Positions 21,544 through 33,649 of a stretch of 64,000 nucleotides of DNA are shown piece by piece. A program made the translations under genes and the position numbers. Under the pieces are notes generated by a model. The model was not told the origin of the DNA. It saw only the letters and a program-made list of their open reading frames with translations, and searched no databases. How positions within the stretch are numbered: the stretch's first letter is position 1; every line of letters begins with the position of its first letter. The stretch is from Hirudinaria manillensis (Eukaryota; Annelida; Clitellata; Hirudinida; Hirudinidae). The stretch is from assembly GCA_034509925.1 (NCBI GenBank), contig CM067528.1, forward strand, positions 2,593,501-2,657,500, in the 5' to 3' direction.

Positions 21544-22881
21544 ATGGCTGAAGACACTGAAGTTTTGCGGACGATGTGGATGGGAGGAGTTAACATTGCA
21601 TTTCAATTATCCGCGGATGAGGTTTTCATACCATCCGATCCACCGGTGCCAGTCTATCAGATAGCCCCTCGAATGTCATACCTACCCTTGGTTATGACAG
21701 ACAGACTTCACAAATACTTTCAGCGTTTTATTGACCCAGAATCAAATTTAGAAAATTTGTGGCTAGAAGATTCTAATGGGAATCCTGTAAAGTGGCATTG
21801 GCCTGTAGGAGTGCTCTATGATATAGAATCTCTCTCTCAAACACAGTGCCCCAGCTTTAAGGTGAGTGGAGCTAGCTAACTATTTTTATGAGTTTTCTGG
21901 ATAAATGAATAGATTTTAGAGACCACATTTTGATTTTACTCGGTCATTGATGAGTAAAAAAGATGGTTTATAAAGTAATAGTTGTAATTTCAATTTAATA
22001 GAATCTAATTTTTCTTTAACATTTGAAACTCAAAATGAAGGAAATTGTATTTAGAAATCAAGCAACAGCTATATTTTCATAAAGCCTGATATTCATAAGT
22101 TTTTCAATCACTTGATAATGCAATGTTTCAGACCAAGACAAACTGGTTCTTGACAGTTCATTACAAAAACTTTCCCGAAGGAGAAATCGTAAAGTTCTCC
22201 TCAAAGGAGGCCATCGAGTCTTTCATCTTGTCGGGCATAAAAGAGGCAGACGCTCTTAAGCATAAAGTCAGAATGATCAACGACATGCCGAAGAACGACG
22301 TCAAGAAATTGCTGTCGGTACGTCATCCGTCGAAACTATTTAGCAGCACTTTGTTAACAAAGAACTTTCCCATTCAGTGAGCGATTAATTAAATTTTAAA
22401 TAGTAGTAACATTCATTTGCTTTTGACCAACAAGGGCTTCGTACCGGAGAGGTTTGACCAGTTTTGGTCGGTGAACAGGAAATTGATGGAAACGACGGGC
22501 AACGAAAACTGCTTCCGGCACGTGCCGTTCAAAATACACGACCAGAACGGAAAAGTCGTCCAGAAACTAATGACGCCGGTAGACAAATCCGGCCGGCAGA
22601 AGACGCTTCTGGATCTCTTCCGACTGGCGGTGCCGTCTCTGATCTCGGACGACGTGGTCAAAAACGAAGAAGGCGAAGAATCGCATCCGTCTACGAATTC
22701 CACCTCGGACTCCGGCGAAGTCGAATCGAATTCTCACGAGAACTTCAAACTGAACTTCAGGTTCCTGGTCCAGGGTATTTCTCCGCCTCTCGTCACCCCC
22801 GTCCAGTGGCTGAGCGAGCACTTCAGTCATCCAGACAACTTCCTCCACATCTGCATCGCCCCTCTCCTGGATACCTCGTAG
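21544..22881 (+). CDS. ATG5: Autophagy protein 5
   Basis: Exons are 21544-21861, 22132-22317 and 22435-22881, with both introns GT-AG and phase 0, giving 316 aa (human ATG5 is 275). ATG5 is conjugated to ATG12 and, with ATG16L1, forms the E3-like complex that lipidates ATG8/LC3 on forming autophagosomes. Matches along the whole length include VLRTMW at the start, WHWPVGVLYD, VHYKNFPEGE, GIKEADALKHK, ERFDQFWSVNRKLME, and QWLSEHFSHPDNFLHICI at the end. The acceptor Lys for ATG12 is Lys143 in GIKEADA. Exon 3 carries an acidic, Ser-rich insertion (about residues 230-265) that explains the extra length. Converges with G6PD. Confidence 0.97.
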
Positions 22882-23635
22882 CATTTGAAACAAAAAGAAG
22901 ATAATCTTCTTTTCGTCGGATTCCCTCTTAAAGTTTTCTGGCATCTCGATGCCTGTCGTCATTTACCTTACCTTAGATCACCTTCGTCACTGTCCACGGT
23001 CTATAAATACGTTGCGAGCAATCGATCTAATAGTTCCACATTTCTTATTCAAACTAAAATTTACGGCCCGACGTTCGAACCAAGCATAACTCCCCTCCCC
23101 TGAGGGTTGTCCAGACCCCCGAGAACGTTATTTGAAAATGAAAATCGATCTTTGAATGCCATCTTGTAAATGTTTTCTTTGGACAATTCTGCTTGATTGC
23201 CTAGCCTGATTATGTTGCTAACAATTTTCATAGGAAAACAAACTTCCAAACCTCATTTTTATCGTCTTTATTTGGAATTTAATTGCTTAAATCGAGGCAA
23301 AAACAAAAAGTTTAGGTGAATGTGCTAACCAGAAAAAATCAAACGATAAGCAAACAAACATGGCAACATCTTAGGACTTCTCTGCTGGTGTGCAGTGCCG
23401 ACAAGAGACGACACTAGAGAGACGGTTCAGAAACAAATGTAAAATATGTAAATCGACTCAAAACACGGACTGAAAGTTTTGACGAAACTCGACGGAGGTT
23501 GGTTCAAAGACGTTGCGATTGTCAAGAATCGAATGCTTGTGCAAAGAAATCGAAAACGTTCTTAATACTTAATACTGTTCTCTGTTGTTTTAAAGCTCCA
23601 GAGGTCAGGAGAAGTTTATGTAGTTGAAGAAGTCA
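22882..23635. other. Convergent 3' flanks of ATG5 and G6PD
   Basis: This should hold the 3' UTRs of both genes. No further coding sequence was recognised. A minus-strand AATAAA at 23267-23272 fits G6PD. Confidence 0.6.
23267..23272 (-). terminator. Polyadenylation signal of G6PD
   Basis: AATAAA on the minus strand, about 365 bp beyond the G6PD stop codon. Confidence 0.45.
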
Positions 23636-24476
23636 TCAGCAAAAGAAGTTGTATCTGGCTGCCATTTCGTCGGCTTCGATGGGTCCTCGGCTGAAATTAT
23701 TTCGTTTAGTAAAGCTTTATTAATTAATTTAAAAAAATTTTGATAAAGTAGCATAATAAATTATCTGTAATTCCTCTGCTTAGTTTGACTTATTAGCCAC
23801 AATCAGAGTTAATTTGTGTCAAATTGGCTAAACTAGGAGTGCCAGCCACACAAAGCCTAATGATATGTCTCATAGCAGTATTGAATTAACTACTGCATTT
23901 CGTATCAATCATAACGTAAACAAGACATCGCCAATGAATTTTACTGCTCACCTGCCGTGGACATATTTGATTGGTCCCGGTTGGTTTTCATCGATTTCAT
24001 GGAGGACGGGCGTGAAGATTCTCCAGGCTTCTGCGAGTTCGTCCGATCTCACGAAGTGGATCTGACTTCCGCAGAACACGTCCAGGATGAGCCTCTCGTA
24101 GGCGTCTGGCATCTTAATGCCCTGGAGCAGAACGACGTATCGGCTTTCTTTAAAATCCATAACAACCAACCAATCGAAGGTCACAAGTTTTAACAATCGG
24201 TCACCCGCCTGCTCGTTCTCACGCTCCATCGCTCGCACGTGCGATTGCCAATTACCGACGTGATCATGAGGCCGATATTATTCGAATCGATAGATGGAAG
24301 GAAGGAATAGAAATGAACGAATGGAATTCTGACCGCATATCTGCTGTTGTAGATGAGGTTCAGTTCGGTCTCCTCGCAGTCAAACAACATGCCAGGTTTC
24401 TTAGACATCAGCCTCATGTACACCGCCTCGTCAGGCTGCACTCTTAAAACAGATGAACATTTCTTAGTAATAATCA

Positions 24477-24512
<36 letters not shown>

Positions 24513-25084
24513 TGTTGCCAGTGAATAATTCACAAAATAATAATCATAATAATAATGATAATGATGATAATTGTTGGTGCCAAATAATTAATTGCAGTGA
24601 AACTGAAAACCTTATGACAAGCTCGTTCCTCTTTATCTCTCCAGGCCTGAAAATGTTGCCAGCAATTTCTCTCATCTGAATCCTCACCTCTGCCTTTCTT
24701 TCATTTAAAGCTGAAATGAGCCAAGCATGTCCTGGCTGGAAGCCACTCCAGGTAAACAAAAGATCGGTCTCAGTCTCACCTTTGCCACACCTGAGAATGA
24801 AGGGCACACCTTCCCACCTCTCGTTGTTGATGTGAAGGACTGCCATTACGTAGGTAGCCGTTTTAGAATCTTTTGGCACCGTCGGGTCGTCCAGGTAACC
24901 CGAGGCCGCATCTCCTCGTCCGTCCGTCCTGCCTTCGTACTGCCCGAGTATCATGTCCTCCAGTTTCAGATCGGGAATGCACTTCAGTACTTTGACCTGC
25001 AGAGTAGAAAGTCATTTGAGTACCATGCCTATTTCAATGTCTAATGTTAATCTTCAGGAAGTATGCAATATATTGTCGTTATGG

Positions 25085-25152
<68 letters not shown>

Positions 25153-27395
25153 CTTTCTGTTTGGCATTTTGACCTTTTCATTTCTGATGTCTTCTGCCTT
25201 TAAAGAAACAGGTTTTTCCATGGCCATGAGACAAAGTATTTGTAGGAGATGGTTCTGCATGACATCCCTGTGGATCAGTTGTTTTTAAAATAATTATAAT
25301 TGTAATTTTAGATTTAGACAACCAGGTTTTGAACAGCAGAGATAATTTACATTAATTCACATTTATTTATCCAATTTTTAACCCACTCAATATTATCCCA
25401 ATGTAATGGCAAAGGCAGTGATCATTACAATAACAATTGATTCTATTCCTTATTGTATCATTTGTTAATCAAATGAATACTCAGAATTCAATATCAACCT
25501 GATGATGCCAAAGTTGTCAAAGTATCCACCTCGCCCCATGGTGCCAAAGGGTTCCTTAAAGGAGATCATGACACTGGCAATGTTGTCTCTGTTCCAAAGT
25601 GGCGTGAACATCCTGTTCCCGAATCTGGATTTTAAAAAAAAAAGCGATGAAGACTCAAGATTTCCACATTTTGCAACAAATGTTTAGAATGATTTTATAA
25701 ATTTTAACGAAAATGAATGAGAAAATAATAATTATAATAATAACTTTTAATAAAAGTAATGCTTCCCAAAAATGTACCTCAGAATGATGAGATTCTGAAC
25801 CATTTCCTTGCCCAAGTAGTGGTCGATCCTGTATATCTCCTCCTCAGTGAAAAGTTTCGCCAAGTGACTTGCAAGTTGATTTGATGATTCAAGATCTCGA
25901 CCGAAAGGCTTCTCGACTATGATTCGTGTCCAGCAGTTCCTGATAAGAATGATAATTTGGACGATAAAAATCATGATTAGGTAACAAAATGATAATAATC
26001 AATTAAGTGATAATCTCTCCTAGTCATAACAATCCTTGTACGCTTTAACTGCCCCATATCTTTGAAACAGGTGTTTACATTTGAAATTATTTGGTCATTT
26101 ACTTAGTGATTGCTTCTCTTGATTAAATCATTCACTTATCAAATCACATAAACGAGTTGATGGAATATTTTGCAAGGACAAAACATTGAGAGAATCATAT
26201 TGCAATGATGATTACAATGTCCTGCTCTGTGAATTGGAAATCTAAGAACTAATTTTAAAGGGCCACACAAAACGTAATGTAAGGATGGCAATGTCACTGA
26301 GAAATTTTGCTAAATTTCGTTGTGCAAATCTTGCGAGTGCTGCTCACCTAGTTTCACCTGTTTTCACACATTTGTGTGTCCTGTAAATAGACAAATAAAA
26401 TGGTCCATCAATAAAATAAACAGACAAATTTAATCGATTATTTCATAACACGATGCAAATGGCACACCTTTTCCAAAATCTAAAAGTCACTTTATTGATA
26501 TCCTATACAGAAATATTCCTACCCAATGGCCATACAATGACTGTGTATATTTGTGGCCACTTGTTGGTAAACAGTTGGTGGAAGGGCAAGGTAGAAGAGC
26601 CTGTTTGCTTGCTGGGATCCCTTTTCATACTTCTTGATGTGCTTGTCCAGTCGTTTGAAATCATCCTCATTTTCGTACGATCCCCTTATGTAATGATTCA
26701 AGCTAAAGAATTTCTCCAGCAATTCTTTCTGATCTTCCTGAACCTGTCACGTTACAAAGACATCATCATCAAATGCTGCTCATCAAAAATCATCTTTTCA
26801 TTAAATAAATCAAGTGATGAAAAAGAACCGCAGAATGTCAAGTACCAAAAGATATTCACTGGCATTACGCCTTATGTCCTCCATAGTTAGGTCGGACCTA
26901 GCATAACCAATGAAATAGGTCTTTTCTGGCAGGAGTCCATCTCTGAAGAGCCACCACAGTGTTGGATAAATCTTTTTCTTGGCCAAATCACCCTTAAACC
27001 ATCATTCAATTGTTAATGCAAATTTAAAATTAAACCCTTAAATCAACTACAAAATTTCATTTGTTTCATTGATTTAATATAATTACAATGGAATAAATCC
27101 AAAATTTCAAACTAATTCTAAGCTTACAGAAGCCCCAAGAACCACAAAAACATGGGTTGCACTGGCATCAAAATCTGTTTCTCCATCTATTGCTGAAGCC
27201 AAAGATTCCCTGATCAACTCCAACGCAGTTTCCTCGGGTTCAACATGATCAACCCTGAGTTTAAGCAAATTTCAAATGTTTTTAATATCTAGCCACTTTT
27301 ACGCTACCTGTAACCAACTTGAAATATATTCCAAGAAATGTTCACCTAAGTGCTAAATTCTCATCAGTATCAGAATTATAGACGACGCTATTCAT
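23636..27395 (-). CDS. G6PD: Glucose-6-phosphate 1-dehydrogenase
   Basis: Twelve coding exons in transcript order: 27395-27346, 27254-27128, 26992-26846, 26743-26523, 25939-25778, 25624-25499, 25267-25174, 24996-24780, 24710-24611, 24442-24334, 24121-23952, 23690-23636. All introns are GT-AG, phases agree throughout, and the sum is 525 aa (human 515). The enzyme oxidises glucose 6-phosphate with NADP+ in the first step of the oxidative pentose phosphate pathway and is a main cytosolic NADPH source. Visible signatures are the NADP+ fingerprint GASGDLAKKK (57-66, split by an intron after Ser), EKPFGRD (191-197), the active-site RIDHYLGKE (219-227), the catalytic-His motif DVMQNHLLQ, and SKKPGM of the structural NADP+ site. 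The N-terminus before VDHVEPEE is the least certain part. Confidence 0.97.
24478..24512. repeat. (ATT)n run in a G6PD intron
   Basis: About eleven ATT units in the intron between the ninth and tenth coding exons. Confidence 0.85.
25083..25150. repeat. (TTGA)n tetranucleotide run in a G6PD intron
   Basis: About sixteen units of ATTG/TTGA just inside the intron after the seventh coding exon. The Ser-Ile-Asn-Gln frame through it is intronic. Confidence 0.9.
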
Positions 27396-29180
27396 TTTGG
27401 AAATATCTTTTCTGAGAGGCTGTTTAGATTCGAAATTCCAACTAATCGCAAACAAAACAAAATTCAATCAACATATTCAGTGATTTTATCTCTAAGACTT
27501 GCCTTAATTAGAAATCTCCCTACTTCGACGACAAGAAAAGGCTAAAAGCAGGACTGCAGATATTAGCATCCATGTGTTTTTTATATTTACCACAATATAT
27601 TCCTTATCGATCGAGAGTAGGTTCTACGAAATTGTATTAAGATTATAGAACTAATTACAAAATTATTTTAGTAATATTTATTGCATTCTCTAATTTAACA
27701 AAATAAGGATTCTTGACAAGCGCCAGTCGGACAAATAGCATAAAAATCGGTCGTTGTTTAATGCAAGAAACCTTCTGGCAATTGTCTCAATACGTCTGCA
27801 CTACAGGAACGTAATCCAGCTTTTTCTTGTAAATACTAACCTCGGGGAAGTCGACAACCTTTTTCGCTTCTCATCACTCATTACCAACGAGGGCTTCCTG
27901 AGTTCGTTTATGCCCTGACGGGCTCATCGCCTACTTGGCCTCAATTTGTTCGTCATATAACCCATCAACGACACGGCAGTCAGCTAGCTATTCTCGGTGT
28001 TTGATCGTCTGTTAACGTTAAGCCCAACCATAACGCATAACGCCAAGTTGTTTGCAAAAGGGTTCTCTTCCTAACAATGGCTAAATGCTAAGCATACCAA
28101 TAGACCAACAAAAAAAGATGCAAATAACAAGCTTTTAATCCATGAAATCTAACATGCATTTGTAACATTTGTTTATAAATGTTTTCGAAGAATGTTTCTT
28201 GAAATCAAGATCCTCCACCCACTATCCTCAACATAAGCCCTTCTGTGGCAAGATCCTTTGCCATTCAGGCTCTTCAGATTATGATGATAGTTTCTTTATC
28301 TTCTTTGTGTTTTGATGATAATGAAATACTTTTGAAAGTGAATCAATGCAATTCAGACATTAAAAGTATTACTCACTGCTAGGACTCCCTAGAATCCTGA
28401 CCGAATTTGACCTGCTATATTCAATACGTCACAAAGAAATTCACAAGTGCTATAGTATAATAAATAAAGACATGTCTAATATTGATGTGTTATGCCGAAA
28501 TAAAGTCTGAATTTAAGTCTTGTCGAGATAAGATTCTGAACATGAAAACACCAGACAAGGCTTGATCCAATAATCTGGAAATGTTGGACAAATTTTTCAC
28601 TCACCTTTATAAGCTCCTTAAAGTTACAGAACAAGTTTATGCTGTGACAGTTTAACCATTACTAAATTTTTACAATTCCATTACATGCTACAATTTATTC
28701 AGCCCCAAGAACGTCCACAAATGACTTGATTAAAGTCGATTACGTCATAAATCTCACGGCCGCTGAAGTGCCAGTCACATAAACAAATCGTTCGACGAAA
28801 TAGTTTTTTTACAAATATTAGTTTGTGTCAGCGAGTCTTTGTAGTCACGAATTCGTAGTTCTATGTTGACGGTCCAAATCATGTCCTCAAGTCTAAACTC
28901 GGTCCTGTTGATTAAGTCAAGAAGAATTGTGTCAAGTTTCAGACATATTTGTAATATAGTTGCTGTGCTTCCTAAATTTGTTGTGCAATTTCACTTCCAG
29001 CAGTTTGAGGGCAGAAAAGGTCATTGAAAGCGATTTTTAAGACAACAGGGCGTGCACAGTGCCAATAATGCCAAACTGCCTAAGGTCTCTGTCATGTCAT
29101 ACAAAATATTAATCAATAAATACTAATAAATATTAATCAATAAATAAGGAACACTTGCCAGGCATTTCCAGAGACTGATT
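27396..29180. other. Intergenic region between G6PD and RBM45
   Basis: No gene recognised. It includes the upstream region of G6PD, where non-coding 5' exons may lie, and the RBM45 3' flank. No TATA box was identified. Confidence 0.5.
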
Positions 29181-31475
29181 CTAAATGGATGTCACTCTGC
29201 CGCTCTTGTCTCCGATGTTGTTTGAGGCTGTCGGAGTGTAGAAGATCTTCAGTCTGTTGCCGTTTATCATCTCACCATTGAGAAACCTCGAAGCCTGAGC
29301 TGCAGATTCCTGATTAGAGAAGTGAGCGATGCCCTGGAAGCTACCTGCAAATGATAATAACAATTTTTATCTTCCAGATTTACAGAACCCATCTGCAATT
29401 CTTCCCTGAGCACTCTTTGAATATCAAAAAGGCAAAATACGAGGGGCAACACACCTGGGAAATATTCCGCCTTCAGAAAGTTTCCGAACCGACGGAAAGA
29501 TTCGCTGAGCACGTCCACTGGGATGAGATCCGGAGAGGACACGAAGTGGAGCTGCTCCATGGTCTCAAGGGAATCGGGAGGAACTCCGGGATATGGCCTC
29601 TGTGCTTCTTGGAAGGTGGGGAGATTGGACCATTCAACTCCCTGGGCTGAACCCCTATAGTTACTGAGGGAATAGTTAGAACTCTGGATGACTGCAGTTG
29701 CCTGGAAATTGTAAATTAAGGACAAGGTGATTCAGCAAATCACTCTTCAACTTTGATTCCCTGAAGGCCATCATCATCATCACCAATGCCACACTAAAAC
29801 TTTGCAGTGAAAATTCACCTTTTCCAGTGTATGGATGAGATTTTTGAAGTTTTCCTCCATTGATCCACCAGTAAATGATCTCTCGGTCATTCCATCGATG
29901 AGCATTCCACTAAACCAGATCAACCAGATCTTACTCACTCACTTACATCATAGCACAAAGTACATGTAAAATGGTATTGATCTATAATATATGCATATAT
30001 AAATATATACATAAATAGTGCCATTTGCATAATATAAGAGGTGCCTTTTCCTATTTATGTAGCTCTTCTCCCTGAGAGAGCTTGCAACAGTGAGAACTGG
30101 GCTTTGAATGCGACACATTGCAACCATTGCCACCTTATATAGGAATGAAACAATTCAGGCAGAAATACCCATTGGAGTCTGTGAAGAGTATGGGGCATCC
30201 AGGTGGGTATTCAAAGGTCTTCAGTTTCTCCTGGGCTCGCTCCATGAAAGGATAATCCATGTAAGCAGCTTGGACAAAACCTTTAAAGTGCATAAAACAT
30301 GTTAAGGCCTAATATTGAATTCTTTGCATATTAATGTTATAATATGTTATATAATGTTACCTGTGAGAGGGTTGTAATCACATGATTCCAAACCAGGTTG
30401 TATGTCAAACAGTTTATAAACCTGTGTCGGTGACAGGTTAAGAGACATCCTTGCATACAGCAAATGATTGCCTGCAGACAATAGGGATTTATCAACGAAG
30501 TAAATTTTTCAGAATATTTTTGAATTAATTAAACAATTCAAAGGTGCTCTTCAAACTAGATTAAAAAATATGTTTATGCCTATTATGCAGATGAGGTATA
30601 CCTAAGGACATTTCTGTATAAGACCTACCCCTGCTATGGCCTGAACCTTCATATCCATCCCTGAATCTCTTCCTGTACGGAGAATTATCTCTCCTGTCTC
30701 TTTCATTCCGAGATCTCTTTGAATTCCACGAGCTTTCAGCAAATTTGGCTCTATAAGCTTTAAACAAATAATTTGCCTTAGAACCAATTTATTTATGAAA
30801 AGCCTAAAACTTCCGTACCCTCATCGCAATTTTCCAGGGCTACTGCAGCGTGGTATGCACTGGAAAATTTCACATAGGCTAGCTGGACTGCTCCCGGATT
30901 CTTCTGCAGAATTCTGACGTACTCCACGCTTCCAAAAGTCTGTATTGATCAAAAATTAAAAATTGATAAACAAATATCAAAGTCGCTAAATTAACTCCAA
31001 TAATTTTTTAACTGACTTCAAAGTGAAGTTTTATATCGTCTTTGGTCTTTCCCTCAGGGACCATGATGAACAACCTCTTCATCTTTTCGTCCTCTTCGGG
31101 ATCCCGCACGCTTCCCTCCTTCTTCTTGTTGGCCAGGAGGACCTAACCATGTTACAAATCGATATCAATTTTGTTGCTTTAAAATAAATATTTATTATCT
31201 GATGCACAATAAATCTACAAAACCTTAATTGGTCTGTCAAGACTGGAAACGATCTGTCCGTTCATTTTCTCGATAGCCAATGCAGCTTCTGATGCTTTCT
31301 CAAAGGTTATGTAACTTATGCCTTTATTTTCTCTTGTTACTCTGTCTTTTAGCATTCTCACATCGACAATTGTACCAAATTTCTCGAAAGCACTTTTGAG
31401 CTCTTCGGGGCTTAATGTTCTGGCACCTAGAATAAAGATTCTATTATAGGTATCGGTGCCCGTTCTATCTCCCAT
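29181..31475 (-). CDS. RBM45: RNA-binding protein 45
   Basis: Nine exons in transcript order: 31475-31224, 31142-31017, 30939-30819, 30757-30602, 30471-30361, 30280-30169, 29909-29819, 29701-29455, 29344-29181. Introns are GT-AG, all phases match, and the sum is 459 aa (human about 476). RBM45 is a nuclear RNA-binding protein with several RRM domains. RRM1 has RIFILG (12-17) and KGISYITF (51-58). RRM2 starts at RLFIMV (107-112) and includes VQLAYVKF. A third RRM-like unit runs from LSPTQVYKLFDIQPGLE to GFVQAAYM. The last RRM covers LHFVSSPDLIPVDVL to NGNRLKIFYT. Between RRM2 and the third unit is an Arg/Asp/Ser-rich stretch (KRSRNERDRRD), so this linker is highly charged. Start and stop are unambiguous. 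Confidence 0.93.
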
Positions 31476-31937
31476 CTTTTATAACAGGATTTATCGTTTA
31501 GATCCAACAGCGTTCGGTAATCACCAAGAAAACAAAAACACTTTTCGAATGAATGCAAGCAGTAGAAATGCAAAGCAAAATTTTAACAGCATCAAGAATT
31601 TAATGTTATTTTATAATTTATAACTAATTTATGATTCGTTAAGCTAGAAAAGTTCTGATTCTGTAAATTACGACGCTGACAATTTTAATAAAAACTGCAG
31701 GCCTCTGCCGAACGTAATATAAAATATATAATTGTTCATATAAATTTCTCGTTAACAAGTGTAACTTTTGTTGTTATATAATTTATTTGATTTGTTAATA
31801 TAATGTAGGTATTCATCCAGAATTTGTAGTATTTATGCAGATGCCAAGTAGTCTTAGAATTATGCTGGGTCAAACATCTATGCAAAATCTTAACTCTAGA
31901 TATCCATTTTAAAAGTGACTTATACCTTAATTCGATC

Positions 31938-32083
31938 GTCTTATTCTGCCTTTTAACATCCTCGTCCGAACGATTTATGCACAGTTTCTCGATAGCGCTT
32001 TGAGCTCCCTGGGGCTGAATATTCTGACATCCAAAACGAATGTTCTGTTGTAGGTGTCTCTGACAGCCTACTGGTAGCTTTTG
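31938..32083 (-). pseudogene. Decayed partial copy of RBM45 exon 1
   Basis: The minus strand reads DTYNRTFVLDVRIFSPREL, matching DTYNRIFILGARTLSPEEL of RBM45, then loses frame and hits a stop. Similarity covers roughly the first 140 bases of exon 1, and nothing resembling the other exons follows. It lies about 460 bp upstream of the functional exon on the same strand, which points to a local duplication. Confidence 0.8.
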
Positions 32084-33595
32084 TTAAGATTTTAAGTGGT
32101 CTCATTCCCCTCAGAAGGAAAGACACAATTTTATCGAATTACGTTTGGTTAAAATTTGTTGATAGTAAATTTTTGGTAATGATTCGATGATTTTTTGAAA
32201 TTGCTCTAAAAAAAATGAAGACAGCATTGCATTACGATCATTGTAACGGAAATTTTAAAATCCTGGACGGAGATTATGGTAGTGATGCTGAAAATCCATG
32301 GCCGAAAGCGTACAAATCTCTTGAAATTTGTTAATCTTGTCGGAATATTGGGCTCGATGATTCCTGAGAAGACATTAAAAGAGGAGACATCCGCTGCTAA
32401 TGTGTTGGGATTTTCAAATTGCACATTGAAATTGTGAATTTAAAAAAAACGGAAGCCAACTTTATTTCTTTTTTATTGAAAATAATGCGAATAATCCTAG
32501 CCCGTTCTGTTTTACAATTTCCGGCAGCGAACCTGAGACGCATTCCAGACGGAGTAGAAATATGTCGATTCGCAGTTTTTAAGTGGACAACTTTCTGAGA
32601 TTTTTAAGTCTGCGAAATTCTTTGTGTCGAATTTTTCTGACTCCTTCCCCTTAATTTCCATGAGTCCTGCTTCTTATCCGATGAAGTTTGATCGAAATAT
32701 AATATTCTTTTATCCATCCGTCCGTTCGTCTGTCTTGCTTCTTCTTCTTCCGATGATTTGCCCCAGGATTTTTTCGAAACATTTTTCCAATCCAATCGAA
32801 AAGAAAGCAACTGCGAGAAACTTCTATTCAAAAGAACAAATCTACTCGTCAAAATAATGAAGAAGACGGCTTGGTTTTGGCCGACAGTTTCAAATGCTGG
32901 GCAATTTTTTCTTTAGTCTCCAGTTTAAGAAACCGGAAGCCAACGCTGTAAATACCTTCATCTTCGCCAATGAAATTTACTGCTTTCGGCCTGCTACAAC
33001 TCGGTTGCTCGAATTGAACGCGAGGATAAGGAATTGATGCACTTCAAACCAGGCTTTATTGGTACCAACTTCCGCCATCTTTTGCAATCCTATCATTGTC
33101 ACCGAAAATCACCGCCATCATTACCGCAGATGTCCCTACCGTTGTCAGTGCAGCGGTCATCCTGGAATAAATCTTTTTGTGGATTTGAATTTTTTTGTTG
33201 TTGAATCTCCAGTCAAATTAAGTTCCTGGAAGTGGCTTTGAAAAGATTTTTAACCAATTCACCTCGAAATTCATCTTTAAATTCACCTTGGATTTGACAG
33301 AGAATTAATTCATATGCAATTTAAACTAACATCCACTTGTGCCAATGCTATTACCGTGTCATAACCTCGACCATCTCAGCTCCACTTTCCCGCCTCCTCT
33401 TTTTGTCGTCTGTTGCATTTTCTGTCTTTCTTTCTGTCTGTCTTTCTGTCTTTTTTTCTTTTCTTCTCCTCCTTCACTCCGAGATGAAATGGAATTATTA
33501 CCTCTGTTGCCGCAGTTTCTTCTGTTTATGGACGAATAATGAATGGCGAGGATGATGCTGAGGAAGACGACGATGAGGACCACGACGATGAAGAT
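32084..33595. other. Intergenic region upstream of RBM45
   Basis: No gene recognised. A pyrimidine-rich run with CTTT/CTGT units lies at about 33412-33475. Confidence 0.45.
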
Positions 33596-33607
33596 GGCGT
33601 TGACTAC

Positions 33608-33649
<42 letters not shown>

